Origin: an uncultured Pseudomonadota bacterium
GTDB taxonomy: Bacteria > Myxococcota_A > Polyangia > HGW-17
NCBI GenBank assembly: GCA_938004375.1
Contig: CALKWH010000189.1
Location: 1-18,442 of the forward strand
Direction: 5' to 3'
DNA length: 18,442 nucleotides
The notes under the pieces were generated by a model, which saw nothing but the letters and a program-made list of their open reading frames with translations, was not told the DNA's origin and ran no database searches. Both the position numbers and the translations under genes were made by a program. This document shows positions 7,454 through 16,492 of the stretch, in pieces (position 1 is the stretch's first letter; each line of letters opens with the position of its first letter).

Positions 7454-8176
7454 TTGTCCGACACCCCCGAACCGGTCACCGTGCTCCTCGTCGAGGACGA
7501 GCCCGAGATCCGCCGCCAGCAGGAGCGTCTGCTGCGCCGCGCCGAGGGCATCGTCCTGCTGGATACGGCGGCCACCGGCCTCGAGGCCGTCGAGAAGGCC
7601 TGCGCGCTCGCCCCCCGGGTCGTGCTGCTCGATCTGGGCCTGCCCGACATCGACGGCATCGAGGTCACCGCCCGCGTGAAGGCCCGCGCGCCCCAGATCG
7701 AGATCCTCATCTTCACGATTTTCGACGAGGAGGACCGCGTCATGGCCGCCATCGCCGCGGGCGCCTCGGGGTACATCCTCAAGGGCATCTCGGCCGCCCG
7801 CATGGTCGAGGCCGGCTACGAGGTCGCCGCCGGCGGCAGCGTCATCCAGCCGCACCTGGCGCGCCACCTGCTGCGCCGCTTCCGCGCCCGGCAGGCCTCC
7901 GAGACCGCCGAGCCCGTGCCCCGGGAACCCGCGCGTCCGTCCCAGCCCCAGCTCCCGGTGGTGGGCGAGGAGCCCCACAACCTTACCCCGCGGGAGCAGG
8001 AGATCCTGCTCACCATCGCCAAGGGCTTCTCGAACCGCGAGGTCGCCGAGCTGCTCCACGTGAGCATGGCCACCGTGCGCACCCACCTCGAGCACATCTA
8101 CGTGAAGCTCGAGGTCACCAACCGCACCGAGGCCGTTACCGAGGGGTACAAGAAGGGCATCATCCCGCTGGACTGA
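7454..8176 (+). CDS. Orphan NarL/FixJ-family response regulator
   Basis: This encodes 240 residues, typical for the family. An N-terminal receiver domain (about 8-125) has the acidic pocket E14-D15, phospho-acceptor D60 in LLDLGLPD, T88 and K110 (YILKG). A Pro-rich linker (about 145-172) leads to a LuxR-type helix-turn-helix (about 176-232; LTPREQEIL, GFSNREVAELL, TVRTHLEHIY). Phosphorylation should trigger dimerisation and DNA binding. The start is TTG 7454 with GAGG upstream; no ATG in frame precedes the receiver core. It follows the phosphoesterase gene by 9 bp. No sensor histidine kinase is present in the window, so the partner is unknown. Confidence 0.92.
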   Translation: MSDTPEPVTVLLVEDEPEIRRQQERLLRRAEGIVLLDTAATGLEAVEKACALAPRVVLLDLGLPDIDGIEVTARVKARAPQIEILIFTIFDEEDRVMAAIAAGASGYILKGISAARMVEAGYEVAAGGSVIQPHLARHLLRRFRARQASETAEPVPREPARPSQPQLPVVGEEPHNLTPREQEILLTIAKGFSNREVAELLHVSMATVRTHLEHIYVKLEVTNRTEAVTEGYKKGIIPLD

Positions 8177-8186
8177 CCCTCCCCTT

Positions 8187-8212
8187 CCAATCGAAATCGA
8201 AATCGAAATCGG
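8187..8212 (-). repeat. Hexanucleotide repeat, right copy of the 26-bp inverted repeat
   Basis: This is the exact reverse complement of 3920-3945, beginning 10 bp after the response-regulator stop codon. The two copies face each other across 4.2 kb. A single further GATTTC occurs at 8241-8246. No direct repeat of flanking bases (target duplication) is evident at the outer ends of the two copies. Confidence 0.9.
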
Positions 8213-8249
8213 ACTCGCGATCGAATCCTCCGGGGACGACGATTTCAGC

Positions 8250-8278
8250 TTGACATCCCGCGCGGGCATCTGTAAAAC
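8250..8278 (+). promoter_or_regulatory. Promoter of the tRNA-ubiA transcription unit
   Basis: Consensus TTGACA (8250-8255), a 17-bp spacer and TAAAAC (8273-8278). The spacer contains the perfect palindrome CCCGCGCGGG (8257-8266). The first tRNA begins about 80 bp beyond the predicted start, leaving a 5' leader to be removed by RNase P. Confidence 0.65.
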
Positions 8279-8364
8279 ATCATTCGCTCGCGGGGAGCCG
8301 CCCTGTCGAACCGGTCCCGGCCGGAGAGATTCGGGTCCCGGCGTAGCCGCTGGATTCCACTCTT

Positions 8365-8450
8365 GGAGGAGTGGCCGAGCGGTCGAAGGCGGCGGTCTTG
8401 AAAACCGTTGTGCGAAAGCACCGGGGGTTCGAATCCCTTCTCCTCCGCCA
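8365..8450 (+). tRNA. tRNA-Ser (anticodon UGA)
   Basis: The acceptor stem GGAGGAG (8365-8371) pairs with CTCCTCC, followed by discriminator G8447 and an encoded CCA. The D arm has GCCGAGC, the anticodon TGA is at 8399-8401 in loop CTTGAAA, the variable arm is TGC-GAAA-GCA, and the T loop is GTTCGAAT. The long variable arm and G discriminator are serine identity features. It reads UCA and related UCN codons. Confidence 0.97.
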
Positions 8451-8487
8451 ATAGCTCTTGTTCGCCGTGGCAAGGGCCGTGCACTTT

Positions 8488-8575
8488 GGAGAGTTGACCG
8501 AGAGGCCGAAGGTGCACGCCTGCTAAGCGTGTGTACTCCAAAAGGGTACCGAGGGTTCGAATCCCTCACTCTCCG
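8488..8575 (+). tRNA. tRNA-Ser (anticodon GCU)
   Basis: The acceptor stem GGAGAGT pairs with ACTCTCC and the discriminator is G8575. Anticodon GCT lies at 8522-8524 in loop CTGCTAA, on stem CACGC/GCGTG. A long variable arm (TACTCC-AAAA-GGGTA region) and T loop GTTCGAAT are present. CCA is not encoded (CTG follows), so a CCA-adding enzyme is needed, unlike its two neighbours. It reads AGC and AGU. Confidence 0.97.
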
Positions 8576-8592
8576 CTGGTCTTTTACAATTT

Positions 8593-8669
<77 letters not shown>

Positions 8670-8681
8670 ATCCCCACGCAC

Positions 8682-9554
8682 ATGTCACTCGATATTCTCT
8701 TCGCGATTCTGGGCTCCCTGCGGGTGCGCCAGTGGGCGAAGAACGTCTTTGTGCTGGCGCCCCTGGTGTTCGCGCACCAGTTGTTCGGCGACCGGGTCGC
8801 CGCCGCCCTCGTGATGGCGCTGGGTTTCTGCCTGGCGTCCTCGGCCGTCTACCTGTTCAACGACCTGCGCGACCGCCACCTGGACCGCCTGCACCCCGTC
8901 AAGCGGTTGCGCCCCATCGCCGCCGGGCGCCTGAGACCGGCCGCCGCCGCGGGCGCGATCGTCACGCTGGCCGCCGCCGCCCTGGTCCTGGCGTTCGTCT
9001 CCGGCGGTGTCCCGGGGTTGGGTTTTCTGGCCGCCTATCTCGCGCTCAACACCGCCTACTCCTGGCGCCTGAAGGCCGTCGCCTACCTCGACGTGGCCTG
9101 CATCGCCGCCGGATTTCTATTACGGGTTTTCGCCGGCGCCGCGGCCGTCGAGGTCCCCGTCTCGGTGTGGATCCAGGTGAACACCCTGCTTCTGGCCGCC
9201 TTTCTGGGTTTCGGCAAGCGCTTCCATGAGCTCTCCTGGGTCGACGACGGCCACAGTGCCCTCCGTCCGGCTCTGGGTGGTTATCGCCGGCGCACCCTGG
9301 ACGCCCTGCTGCTGGTCTTCCAGGTGCTGATCCCGCTGGCCTTTTTAGCCTACACCCTCGACCCCGTCTCGGCCCGCCACCACCGCCTGATCTTCACCGT
9401 GCCGCTTTTGACCTTCGCGCTCTACCGCTTCCACCGCCTCTCCGCCGAGCCCGGCGGCTGGCACTCGCCTACCGACCGCATGCTCCACGATCCCTGGTTC
9501 CTGGCGGCCGCCGGCGGCTGGACCGCCGCCACCCTGTGGTTGCTCTACGGCTGA
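8682..9554 (+). CDS. UbiA-family prenyltransferase, DPPR-synthase-like
   Basis: This encodes a 290-residue integral membrane protein with about eight hydrophobic segments. The first UbiA signature is N60-D61-x-x-D64-x-x-x-D68 (FNDLRDRHLD), followed by KRLRPIAAGRL; the second conserved region is YSWRLKAVAYLDV (D137) with GFLLRVFAGA. The opening LRVRQWAKNVFVLAPLVFA is typical of the branch that moves 5-phosphoribose pyrophosphate onto a polyprenyl phosphate. That would make decaprenyl-phosphoryl-5-phosphoribose for arabinose-type sugars, but no epimerase (DprE1/DprE2-like) genes are adjacent, so the exact substrate is inferred. The start is ATG 8682. The apparent longer frame begins with a TTG inside the tRNA and is rejected. 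There is no clear Shine-Dalgarno sequence in the 12 nt after the tRNA. Confidence 0.88.
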   Translation: MSLDILFAILGSLRVRQWAKNVFVLAPLVFAHQLFGDRVAAALVMALGFCLASSAVYLFNDLRDRHLDRLHPVKRLRPIAAGRLRPAAAAGAIVTLAAAALVLAFVSGGVPGLGFLAAYLALNTAYSWRLKAVAYLDVACIAAGFLLRVFAGAAAVEVPVSVWIQVNTLLLAAFLGFGKRFHELSWVDDGHSALRPALGGYRRRTLDALLLVFQVLIPLAFLAYTLDPVSARHHRLIFTVPLLTFALYRFHRLSAEPGGWHSPTDRMLHDPWFLAAAGGWTAATLWLLYG

Positions 9555-9567
9555 CGCCGTCGCCTCG

Positions 9568-9606
9568 CTCCTTCGGGAGTGCGCAAGCTCTGCTTGCGCG
9601 TTGTTT
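9568..9606 (+). terminator. Double hairpin terminator after ubiA
   Basis: A CTCC-TTCG-GGAG tetraloop hairpin (9568-9579) is followed directly by an 8-bp perfect stem GCGCAAGC/GCTTGCGC (9581-9588 and 9592-9599) with a TCT loop, then TTGTTT (9601-9606). The second hairpin plus the short T-rich run fits an intrinsic terminator for the tRNA-ubiA unit. Confidence 0.6.
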
Positions 9607-9610
9607 GGAC

Positions 9611-9648
9611 TGCGGCGACCTGCCAGTCGAAGACGACCGGGCGCCGCA
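9611..9648 (+). other. Further stem-loop between ubiA and the Cys-rich lipoprotein gene
   Basis: TGCGGCG (9611-9617) pairs perfectly with CGCCGCA (9642-9648). Inside, CC (9623-9624) and GTCG (9626-9629) pair with CGAC (9634-9637) and GG (9639-9640) around an AAGA loop. It lies upstream of the promoter at 9695, so it belongs to the ubiA 3' region or to an unannotated short RNA. No open reading frame is evident in 9555-9785. Confidence 0.4.
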
Positions 9649-9694
9649 AGGTCTTTCCTACTGAGGGGCAGAGGATGCTTCTGTATTTTGGTGA

Positions 9695-9722
9695 TTGACA
9701 AAAAACTTAAAGATGCTACCTG
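9695..9722 (+). promoter_or_regulatory. Promoter of the Cys-rich lipoprotein gene
   Basis: Consensus TTGACA (9695-9700) followed after 16 bp by TACCTG (9717-9722), preceded by TGC as an extended -10-like element. The region is conspicuously AT-rich compared with its surroundings. The implied leader is about 55 nt and includes AAGGAG at 9774-9779. Confidence 0.5.
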
Positions 9723-9785
9723 CTTTAATGGACAATGTCTCAAATCCTATGCTTGGCGCATGGGGCATACATGAAGGAGAGCATC

Positions 9786-11516
9786 ATGAGGAACTCGGTA
9801 CTTGCCATGTGGTTGATGACCTTGCCCGTGGTTTTCGGCCTGGGGGGGGCCTGCGACGACGGCGGTGGCGATGAGGCCGTGTGCGGTGATGCCCTGCGGG
9901 AGGCCGGGGAGGCGTGCGACGGTCCGGATCTCGCCGATGCCACTTGCGTGGACCGCGGTTTCGCTTCGGGGACGCTGGCCTGCGCTCCCGATTGCACGTT
10001 CGACACGTCCGGCTGCAGCCACACGGTCTGCGGCGATGGGACCGTCGACGAGGGCGAGGACTGCGAACCCGATATGGCGCCCGGCGTGACGTGCGCGGAG
10101 CTGGGATTCGTGACGGGCGCGATCGTCTGCGCCGCCGACTGCACGTTCGACACGTCTGGCTGCGCGGTGCGGTTGACCTGTGGTGACGGCGAGGTCGACG
10201 GCTGGGAGGATTGCGAGGGGAACGAACCTGCAGGCGACACGTGTGAGTCGCTGGGGTTCGCCTCGGGGAGCCTCGCGTGCACCGACGCCTGCCTGTTGGA
10301 CACCATCGGCTGCGTGAGCGAGAGCCTCTGCGGGAACGGGGTCGTCGATCCGGGGGAGTTCTGCGACGGCGCCGCCCCGGAGGGCGAGACCTGCGAGACC
10401 ATCGGTTACCCGGATGGCGGCCAATTGGCCTGCGCCGCCGACTGTACACCGGACGTCGGAGGGTGCGACACCGACTGTTGGGAGACGCCCACCTGGCAGC
10501 AGTGCGATCCAGCCACCAGCATTTGCTGCGCCGAGGAGAACCGCAAGGTCGGCTGCATCCGCGTCGGATCCTGGGGAGACCTCTGCGTGCCGACCTGCGA
10601 GGAGGCGTTCGAGTGCGGTCTGAATGCGGAATGCGTGCATCTGGCTGGAAACGACACGGGCTTCTGTTTCTCCACCCCCGCGTGCATCTCACCCTACGGG
10701 ACGTGCACCGCGTTCGACGGCTCTCTGGGGAGCTGCGTTCCCGCCGGCATGGCCCTGGAAGGCGCGAGCATGTGCGGCGTCAACGGTCACCGGCGGCAGG
10801 GGCAGTCCTGCGATCCTCTGATCCGCGCCGGCCAACTCGTCTATGATTTGAACGAGCTTTGTCATGGAGGGCAGTGCGTCGCCGACCCGGCGGCGCCAGC
10901 CGCGGGCACGTGCCTGAACTACTGCGACGCAGCCCGGATCTTCGCCGGGATCATCGAGGACACCTGCCCTGATCACACGAACTGCCTGAACCAGTCCGAA
11001 ATCATCCAGGACGACTACATGTATCAGCGCGGTTACCGCATCGCCGATTACGGGCTGTGTTACCCGATGGCGACCGGGGTCGACCCGGTGATCACCGAGG
11101 CTCACCTCGCCTGTCATCTGATCACCGGTCTTCAGACGCGCGCCGGGCTGCCCTGCCCGGAGGGAACAGCCTGCCTGCCCTTCAAGGACGGCAGCCTGCA
11201 GGGGGTGTGTCGACCGGTCCCAGCGACCCCCAAGTCGCCCGGTGAGACCTGCGATCCGCTGTCCCAGATCACCGAATGCGACGCCGACTCGGCCTGCGTC
11301 ACCTCGGACCCCTTCCAAGGGGCCACACCCATGGCCTGCCGCCGCTTCTGCGACGCCTCCGTGTTCGAAGACAACGAGCGCTGTGCAGAGCTGCCCGGCG
11401 GCCCCTACGTCTGCCTCACCACCTCGCGCTTCTACACGTTTAATCATGAGCTGCCGACCTCGTACGGCACCGAGACGAGACCATCTCCCCTGGGCTTCTG
11501 TGTCCCCTCGCGCTGA
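9786..11516 (+). CDS. Cysteine-rich lipoprotein with four six-Cys repeats
   Basis: This encodes 576 residues. The start is ATG 9786, six bases after AAGGAG; two upstream in-frame ATGs (9735, 9771) lack such a site. The signal MRNSVLAMWLMTLPVVFGLG ends at a relaxed lipobox, GGAC, giving Cys23 followed by Asp. Four tandem repeats start at C33, C82, C132 and C182, about 50 residues each. The pattern is CGDGxVDxGExCxG, then TC, LGFxSGxLAC, C, and FDTSGC, six Cys per unit, suggesting three disulfides. These resemble the disulfide-rich repeats of myxobacterial surface proteins. Residues 230-576 form a long Cys-rich region without a recognised domain. The protein is probably an exported, membrane-anchored adhesin or structural protein; no enzymatic motif is visible. 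It converges with the TonB receptor gene, 15 bp apart. Confidence 0.85.
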   Translation: MRNSVLAMWLMTLPVVFGLGGACDDGGGDEAVCGDALREAGEACDGPDLADATCVDRGFASGTLACAPDCTFDTSGCSHTVCGDGTVDEGEDCEPDMAPGVTCAELGFVTGAIVCAADCTFDTSGCAVRLTCGDGEVDGWEDCEGNEPAGDTCESLGFASGSLACTDACLLDTIGCVSESLCGNGVVDPGEFCDGAAPEGETCETIGYPDGGQLACAADCTPDVGGCDTDCWETPTWQQCDPATSICCAEENRKVGCIRVGSWGDLCVPTCEEAFECGLNAECVHLAGNDTGFCFSTPACISPYGTCTAFDGSLGSCVPAGMALEGASMCGVNGHRRQGQSCDPLIRAGQLVYDLNELCHGGQCVADPAAPAAGTCLNYCDAARIFAGIIEDTCPDHTNCLNQSEIIQDDYMYQRGYRIADYGLCYPMATGVDPVITEAHLACHLITGLQTRAGLPCPEGTACLPFKDGSLQGVCRPVPATPKSPGETCDPLSQITECDADSACVTSDPFQGATPMACRRFCDASVFEDNERCAELPGGPYVCLTTSRFYTFNHELPTSYGTETRPSPLGFCVPSR

Positions 11517-11531
11517 ACTTGAACGGCGGCG

Positions 11532-13772
11532 TCAGAACTCGGCGCCGAGGTTGAGGCCCAGGCCGCGGCCGGCGCCGTAGAGGCCCGAGCCGTGGTACTT
11601 GTACTCGGCGTCGAGGAGGTTCTCGACGGTGAGGTAGAGCGTCAGGCGGTCGACGCCCACGAGGGGGCGGTCCCAGGTGAGGCCGCCCCGGGCGTTGAGG
11701 GTGAACCACGCGGGGGTCCCGCCGTCGGGGATGCGCACGTCGTTGAGATCCTCGGGGGACAGGCGGTCCTGCTTCCAGGCGCCGCGGGCGAAGGCCTCGG
11801 CGAGGAAGCGGCCCCCGGTGAACCAGGCGCGGGGGAGAAAGCGCAGGGTGAGCTGCCCGGAGAGCGGCGGGATGCGGGAGAGGGGGACCTTCGTGCCGTC
11901 GTCGCGGCGCTCCTCGCCCCGGGTCCAGGCGAACACGCCTACAAGGTGCAGCCGGCGCAGCGGGCTCCAGTCGAAGTGGCCCTCGACGCCGGTGATCCAG
12001 CCCTCGTTGCCGTTGTAGTTCTCGACCACGTCCTTGTCGTCGATCTGGGCCTGGCCCTGCCAGGTGGTGTCCCGGCGCAGGATCAGGTCGGTCAGGCGCG
12101 AGGCGTAGAGGGCGACACCGGCGGTGAGGCCGGGCAAGTGGAGGCGGGACACCCACTCGAGGCCGTCGAGGCGCTCGGGGCCCAGGTCGGGGTTGGGCAC
12201 GTGGAACGCCTTGCCCTCGTCGCCGAGCATGGCGCTTTCGTGGAGGCTGGGGGCGCGGAAGCCCTGGGAGAAGACCAGCGCGGTGGACCAGCGCCGCGCC
12301 CAGTTGGCGGACGCCGAGGCGAAGAAGACCAGCCCCGTGGTGTCGTAGTCCACCTCGGGCAGGGTGGCGTAGGCGGGGGCGTGGGCGTTCACGCCGTGGA
12401 CGCGGGCGCCGGCCGAGAACGTGAGGCGCAGGCCGGGGCCCGGGCCCACGGAGACCCGGAGGGGCACGTCCGCGAGAGCGAAGGCTCCCCAGTTCTGATA
12501 GGTGCTGCCGTCGGGGAGGCCCATGAAGCCGGTGGGCGTCCAGGGTGTGGTGAGGTCGCGGGCGAGCTGGTCCGCCGAGGTGACGGTGTCGCGCAGGAAC
12601 ATGCCGCCGGCCTGCAGCCGCAGGTGGCGGTGGGGGGCGAAGGAGAAGGTGACGTCGACGCCGGGGGTGGTGACCCAGGTGCGGTCGCGGACGCCGGAGA
12701 GCCAGGTCACGTAGTCGGCGTCGACCTTGTTGGTGTCCTTCTGCTCGTAGAAGCGCTGGAAGGAGAAGAGCAACTGGGCGTCCATCGTCCAGGCGGGGAC
12801 GCTGAACTCGACGCGGGTCCAGGCCAGGTGGTCGGTGTTGTCGTACACGAGGTAGTTGAGCTTGGCATAGAGCGTGTCGGAGCGGCCGGCGTCGAGCACG
12901 CGCCCGAACAGGTAGTTGCCGGTGACGGTCACGTCGCGCAGCGGGCCCAGGGAGGCGCGGGTCCACAGCGCGCGGACCAGGCCGGTGCCGGTGTTGTAGG
13001 ATGAGTGGGGCTGCTCGCCGATGGTGCCGCCGCCGTCGAGGTCCTGGGCCACCAGGCCCGAGAGGGTGCCGCCGATGGCGAAGCCGTGGCCGCCGCCGCC
13101 CAGGAGCGCGCCCGCCGAGAAGGCGCGGTCCGCGGTGCGGAAGCCCGACACCAGCGCGCCGCCCAGGGTCCACTCGGAGGAGCGGGCCAAAGGCGCCCAG
13201 GTCACGGGGTTGAGCCGCAGGACGCCGCCCATGGCGTCCGAGCCATAGAGCACGCTGCCCGCGCCGCGCAGCACCTCGAGGCTGCCGATCATGAGCGGAT
13301 CGAACAGGTTGAGGTACTGCAGGGGGCCGGTGCGGAAGGCCGCGTGGTTGAGGCGCACGCCGTCGACGGTGATCAGCACCTGCGGCCCGATCATGCCGCG
13401 CAGGATGGGGGAGCCGCCACCGTGGTTGGTCTTCTGCACGAACACCCCCGGCAACTCCACGAGGGCCTCGGACACCGAGCGCGGCGCGGTCTGGAGCAGG
13501 CGCTCGCGGCGGACGCGGTCGGCGCTGCGCACGTTCGAGAAGGAGCGCTCGCGGCGCTTGCGGGCGACCACCAGGACCTCGTCGTCCGGGGTCGGCGCGG
13601 CCTTGGGGACCGGGATGGCGACGGTGGGGGTCGGCGCGGCCGGGGTCGGCGCGGCGTCCGGGGTCGGCGGTGCGGCGGTAGGGTCGGCGGCGTGGGCGGG
13701 GAGGGTGGTGGCGACCGCGGCGAGGGTCAGCACGGACCAGAACAACCAGGCGAGCAGACGGGGCAGGCGCAT
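11532..13772 (-). CDS. TonB-dependent outer-membrane receptor
   Basis: This encodes 746 residues. A signal peptide (1-28, ending AHA) is followed by a Pro/Ala/Thr-rich spacer (about 30-62), a TonB-box-like DEVLVVA (64-70), a plug domain (about 80-190; SEALVELPGVFVQ, ILRGMIGPQVLITVDGVR, EVLRGAGSVLYGSDAMGGVL) and a beta-barrel ending in NLGAEF with the C-terminal Phe needed for outer-membrane assembly. It imports a scarce ligand using proton-motive force through TonB-ExbBD; the plug resembles heme, siderophore or cobalamin receptors, and the ligand cannot be fixed. ATG 13772 was chosen for AGGAG eight bases upstream. A GTG at 13781 would overlap the previous stop. It is the second gene of an operon, 5 bp after the SGNH gene. 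No tonB or exbB is in the window. Confidence 0.92.
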   Translation of the reverse strand: MRLPRLLAWLFWSVLTLAAVATTLPAHAADPTAAPPTPDAAPTPAAPTPTVAIPVPKAAPTPDDEVLVVARKRRERSFSNVRSADRVRRERLLQTAPRSVSEALVELPGVFVQKTNHGGGSPILRGMIGPQVLITVDGVRLNHAAFRTGPLQYLNLFDPLMIGSLEVLRGAGSVLYGSDAMGGVLRLNPVTWAPLARSSEWTLGGALVSGFRTADRAFSAGALLGGGGHGFAIGGTLSGLVAQDLDGGGTIGEQPHSSYNTGTGLVRALWTRASLGPLRDVTVTGNYLFGRVLDAGRSDTLYAKLNYLVYDNTDHLAWTRVEFSVPAWTMDAQLLFSFQRFYEQKDTNKVDADYVTWLSGVRDRTWVTTPGVDVTFSFAPHRHLRLQAGGMFLRDTVTSADQLARDLTTPWTPTGFMGLPDGSTYQNWGAFALADVPLRVSVGPGPGLRLTFSAGARVHGVNAHAPAYATLPEVDYDTTGLVFFASASANWARRWSTALVFSQGFRAPSLHESAMLGDEGKAFHVPNPDLGPERLDGLEWVSRLHLPGLTAGVALYASRLTDLILRRDTTWQGQAQIDDKDVVENYNGNEGWITGVEGHFDWSPLRRLHLVGVFAWTRGEERRDDGTKVPLSRIPPLSGQLTLRFLPRAWFTGGRFLAEAFARGAWKQDRLSPEDLNDVRIPDGGTPAWFTLNARGGLTWDRPLVGVDRLTLYLTVENLLDAEYKYHGSGLYGAGRGLGLNLGAEF

Positions 13773-13777
13773 GGGGT

Positions 13778-14734
13778 TCACTCCTCTTCGGGGTGTTCCT
13801 CGAAGTCCGCGGGGTTCAGGTGCTCGATGAGCACCTCGTGGAGCAGGCGCTCCATCTGCAGGGAGCCTTTGCCGCTCAGGTGGACCTCGTCCTGGTAGTT
13901 GTCCAGGCTCGTGGTGAAGGCGAGGTGCCGCTCGGTGTTGAAGTCCACCGTGATCGAGCCCGGCGGCAGCACGGCGGTGACCATGTGGCCGAACCCCTCG
14001 AAGAAGCTCCGGTGGGCTTCGTAGACGGGCCTGGGCACGGGGTGGAGGAACTGGATGATGCGGGTGCCGGCTTCATCCAGCTCGCCCAGCAGGGCGAGGT
14101 ACTCCTGCCAGGCCATCCAGTCGATGGCCAGCTCCCGGCGGGTGTAGTCGGGATCCCGGGCCTTCTCTTGAATCATGGCCACGGCCTTCTCCAGCGGGAC
14201 CTCCTCGTATTCGTGGTAGCCATGGTCGTTGTAAGGCTCCAGGTCCGAGAGGTCGTGGTACGCCTGGATGAAGTAGCGCTTCAGGATGTCGAAGGAGCCC
14301 AGCGCCCCGAGCACCGCCCGCTCGGAGAGATAGGCCGTCTTCATGCCGCGCTCCCGCAGCATGTAGGGGTACATGCTGATGATGACCAGACGTGGTTTGC
14401 GGACCTCGAGGTAGTTGTCCACCAGCCACTTCACCTCGGTGATGGTGCCCGCCAGGATCGAGAGATTGTAGATCCGCAGCGGCTGGAAGTGCTCGGTGTT
14501 GATGTTGAACGACGTGGAGGCGCCGATGAGCAGCCCGTTGAAGTTCTCGGGGACGTAGCGGCGCGACAGCAGGTTCTTCTCGAGGCGCTCGTTGTAGTAC
14601 ATGCGGACGCGCCGGCCGGCGGCGCCCCGGAAGTAGCCGTAGGAGTCCACCAGCACGTTGGCGCCCACGACGGTGGCGACCAGGGCCAGGGTGAGGGCCA
14701 GGGAGGTGAGGAAGAAGCGTTTGGCGGTCAGCAT
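13778..14734 (-). CDS. Membrane-anchored SGNH-hydrolase-like protein
   Basis: This encodes 318 residues. An N-terminal membrane segment (about 7-27) would anchor the rest in the periplasm. The SGNH pattern is visible: a block I-like GAS71-73 (LLIGASTSFN, Ser73 as nucleophile), N90 and G96 in YNLSILAG, and the D282-x-x-H285 pair in QDEVHLSGKGS near the C-terminus. The layout recalls DltD and alginate-acetylation AlgJ/AlgX-type proteins that work with MBOAT acyltransferases on surface polymers, but no MBOAT gene is in the window. It may be an acyl esterase or transferase acting on a polysaccharide; that is inference. The ribosome-binding site at ATG 14734 is weak (GAGG about 14 bases upstream). 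It is the first gene of an operon with the TonB receptor. Confidence 0.8.
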   Translation of the reverse strand: MLTAKRFFLTSLALTLALVATVVGANVLVDSYGYFRGAAGRRVRMYYNERLEKNLLSRRYVPENFNGLLIGASTSFNINTEHFQPLRIYNLSILAGTITEVKWLVDNYLEVRKPRLVIISMYPYMLRERGMKTAYLSERAVLGALGSFDILKRYFIQAYHDLSDLEPYNDHGYHEYEEVPLEKAVAMIQEKARDPDYTRRELAIDWMAWQEYLALLGELDEAGTRIIQFLHPVPRPVYEAHRSFFEGFGHMVTAVLPPGSITVDFNTERHLAFTTSLDNYQDEVHLSGKGSLQMERLLHEVLIEHLNPADFEEHPEEE

Positions 14735-14796
14735 GGGGGTCGTGCGGCCTCGTCGACTCGGCGCCCGCGTGCCGCCGGGCGGGCCGGATGCCCAAT

Positions 14797-14825
14797 TTTA
14801 TAGGTTAGGCCACGTCCGGACGCAA
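14797..14825 (-). promoter_or_regulatory. Promoter of the SGNH-TonB receptor operon
   Basis: On the minus strand TATAAA (14802 to 14797) lies 17 bp from TTGCGT (14825 to 14820). It sits in the only AT-rich patch of the 108-bp gap between the OmpA stop codon and the SGNH start, and predicts a leader of about 55 nt. Confidence 0.6.
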
Positions 14826-14842
14826 GCGATATCGCAGCGGGG

Positions 14843-16468
<1,626 letters not shown>

Positions 16469-16492
16469 GGAGTTCTCCTCGATCCGGTGCCG

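Noticed and set aside
3920..8212. Insertion sequence or composite transposon
   Set aside because: No transposase, resolvase or target-site duplication is seen; the enclosed genes have the same high-GC character as their neighbours.
9735..9785. Upstream ATG starts (9735, 9771) for the Cys-rich lipoprotein
   Set aside because: They would add residues before the signal peptide, and AAGGAG at 9774-9779 is positioned for ATG 9786.
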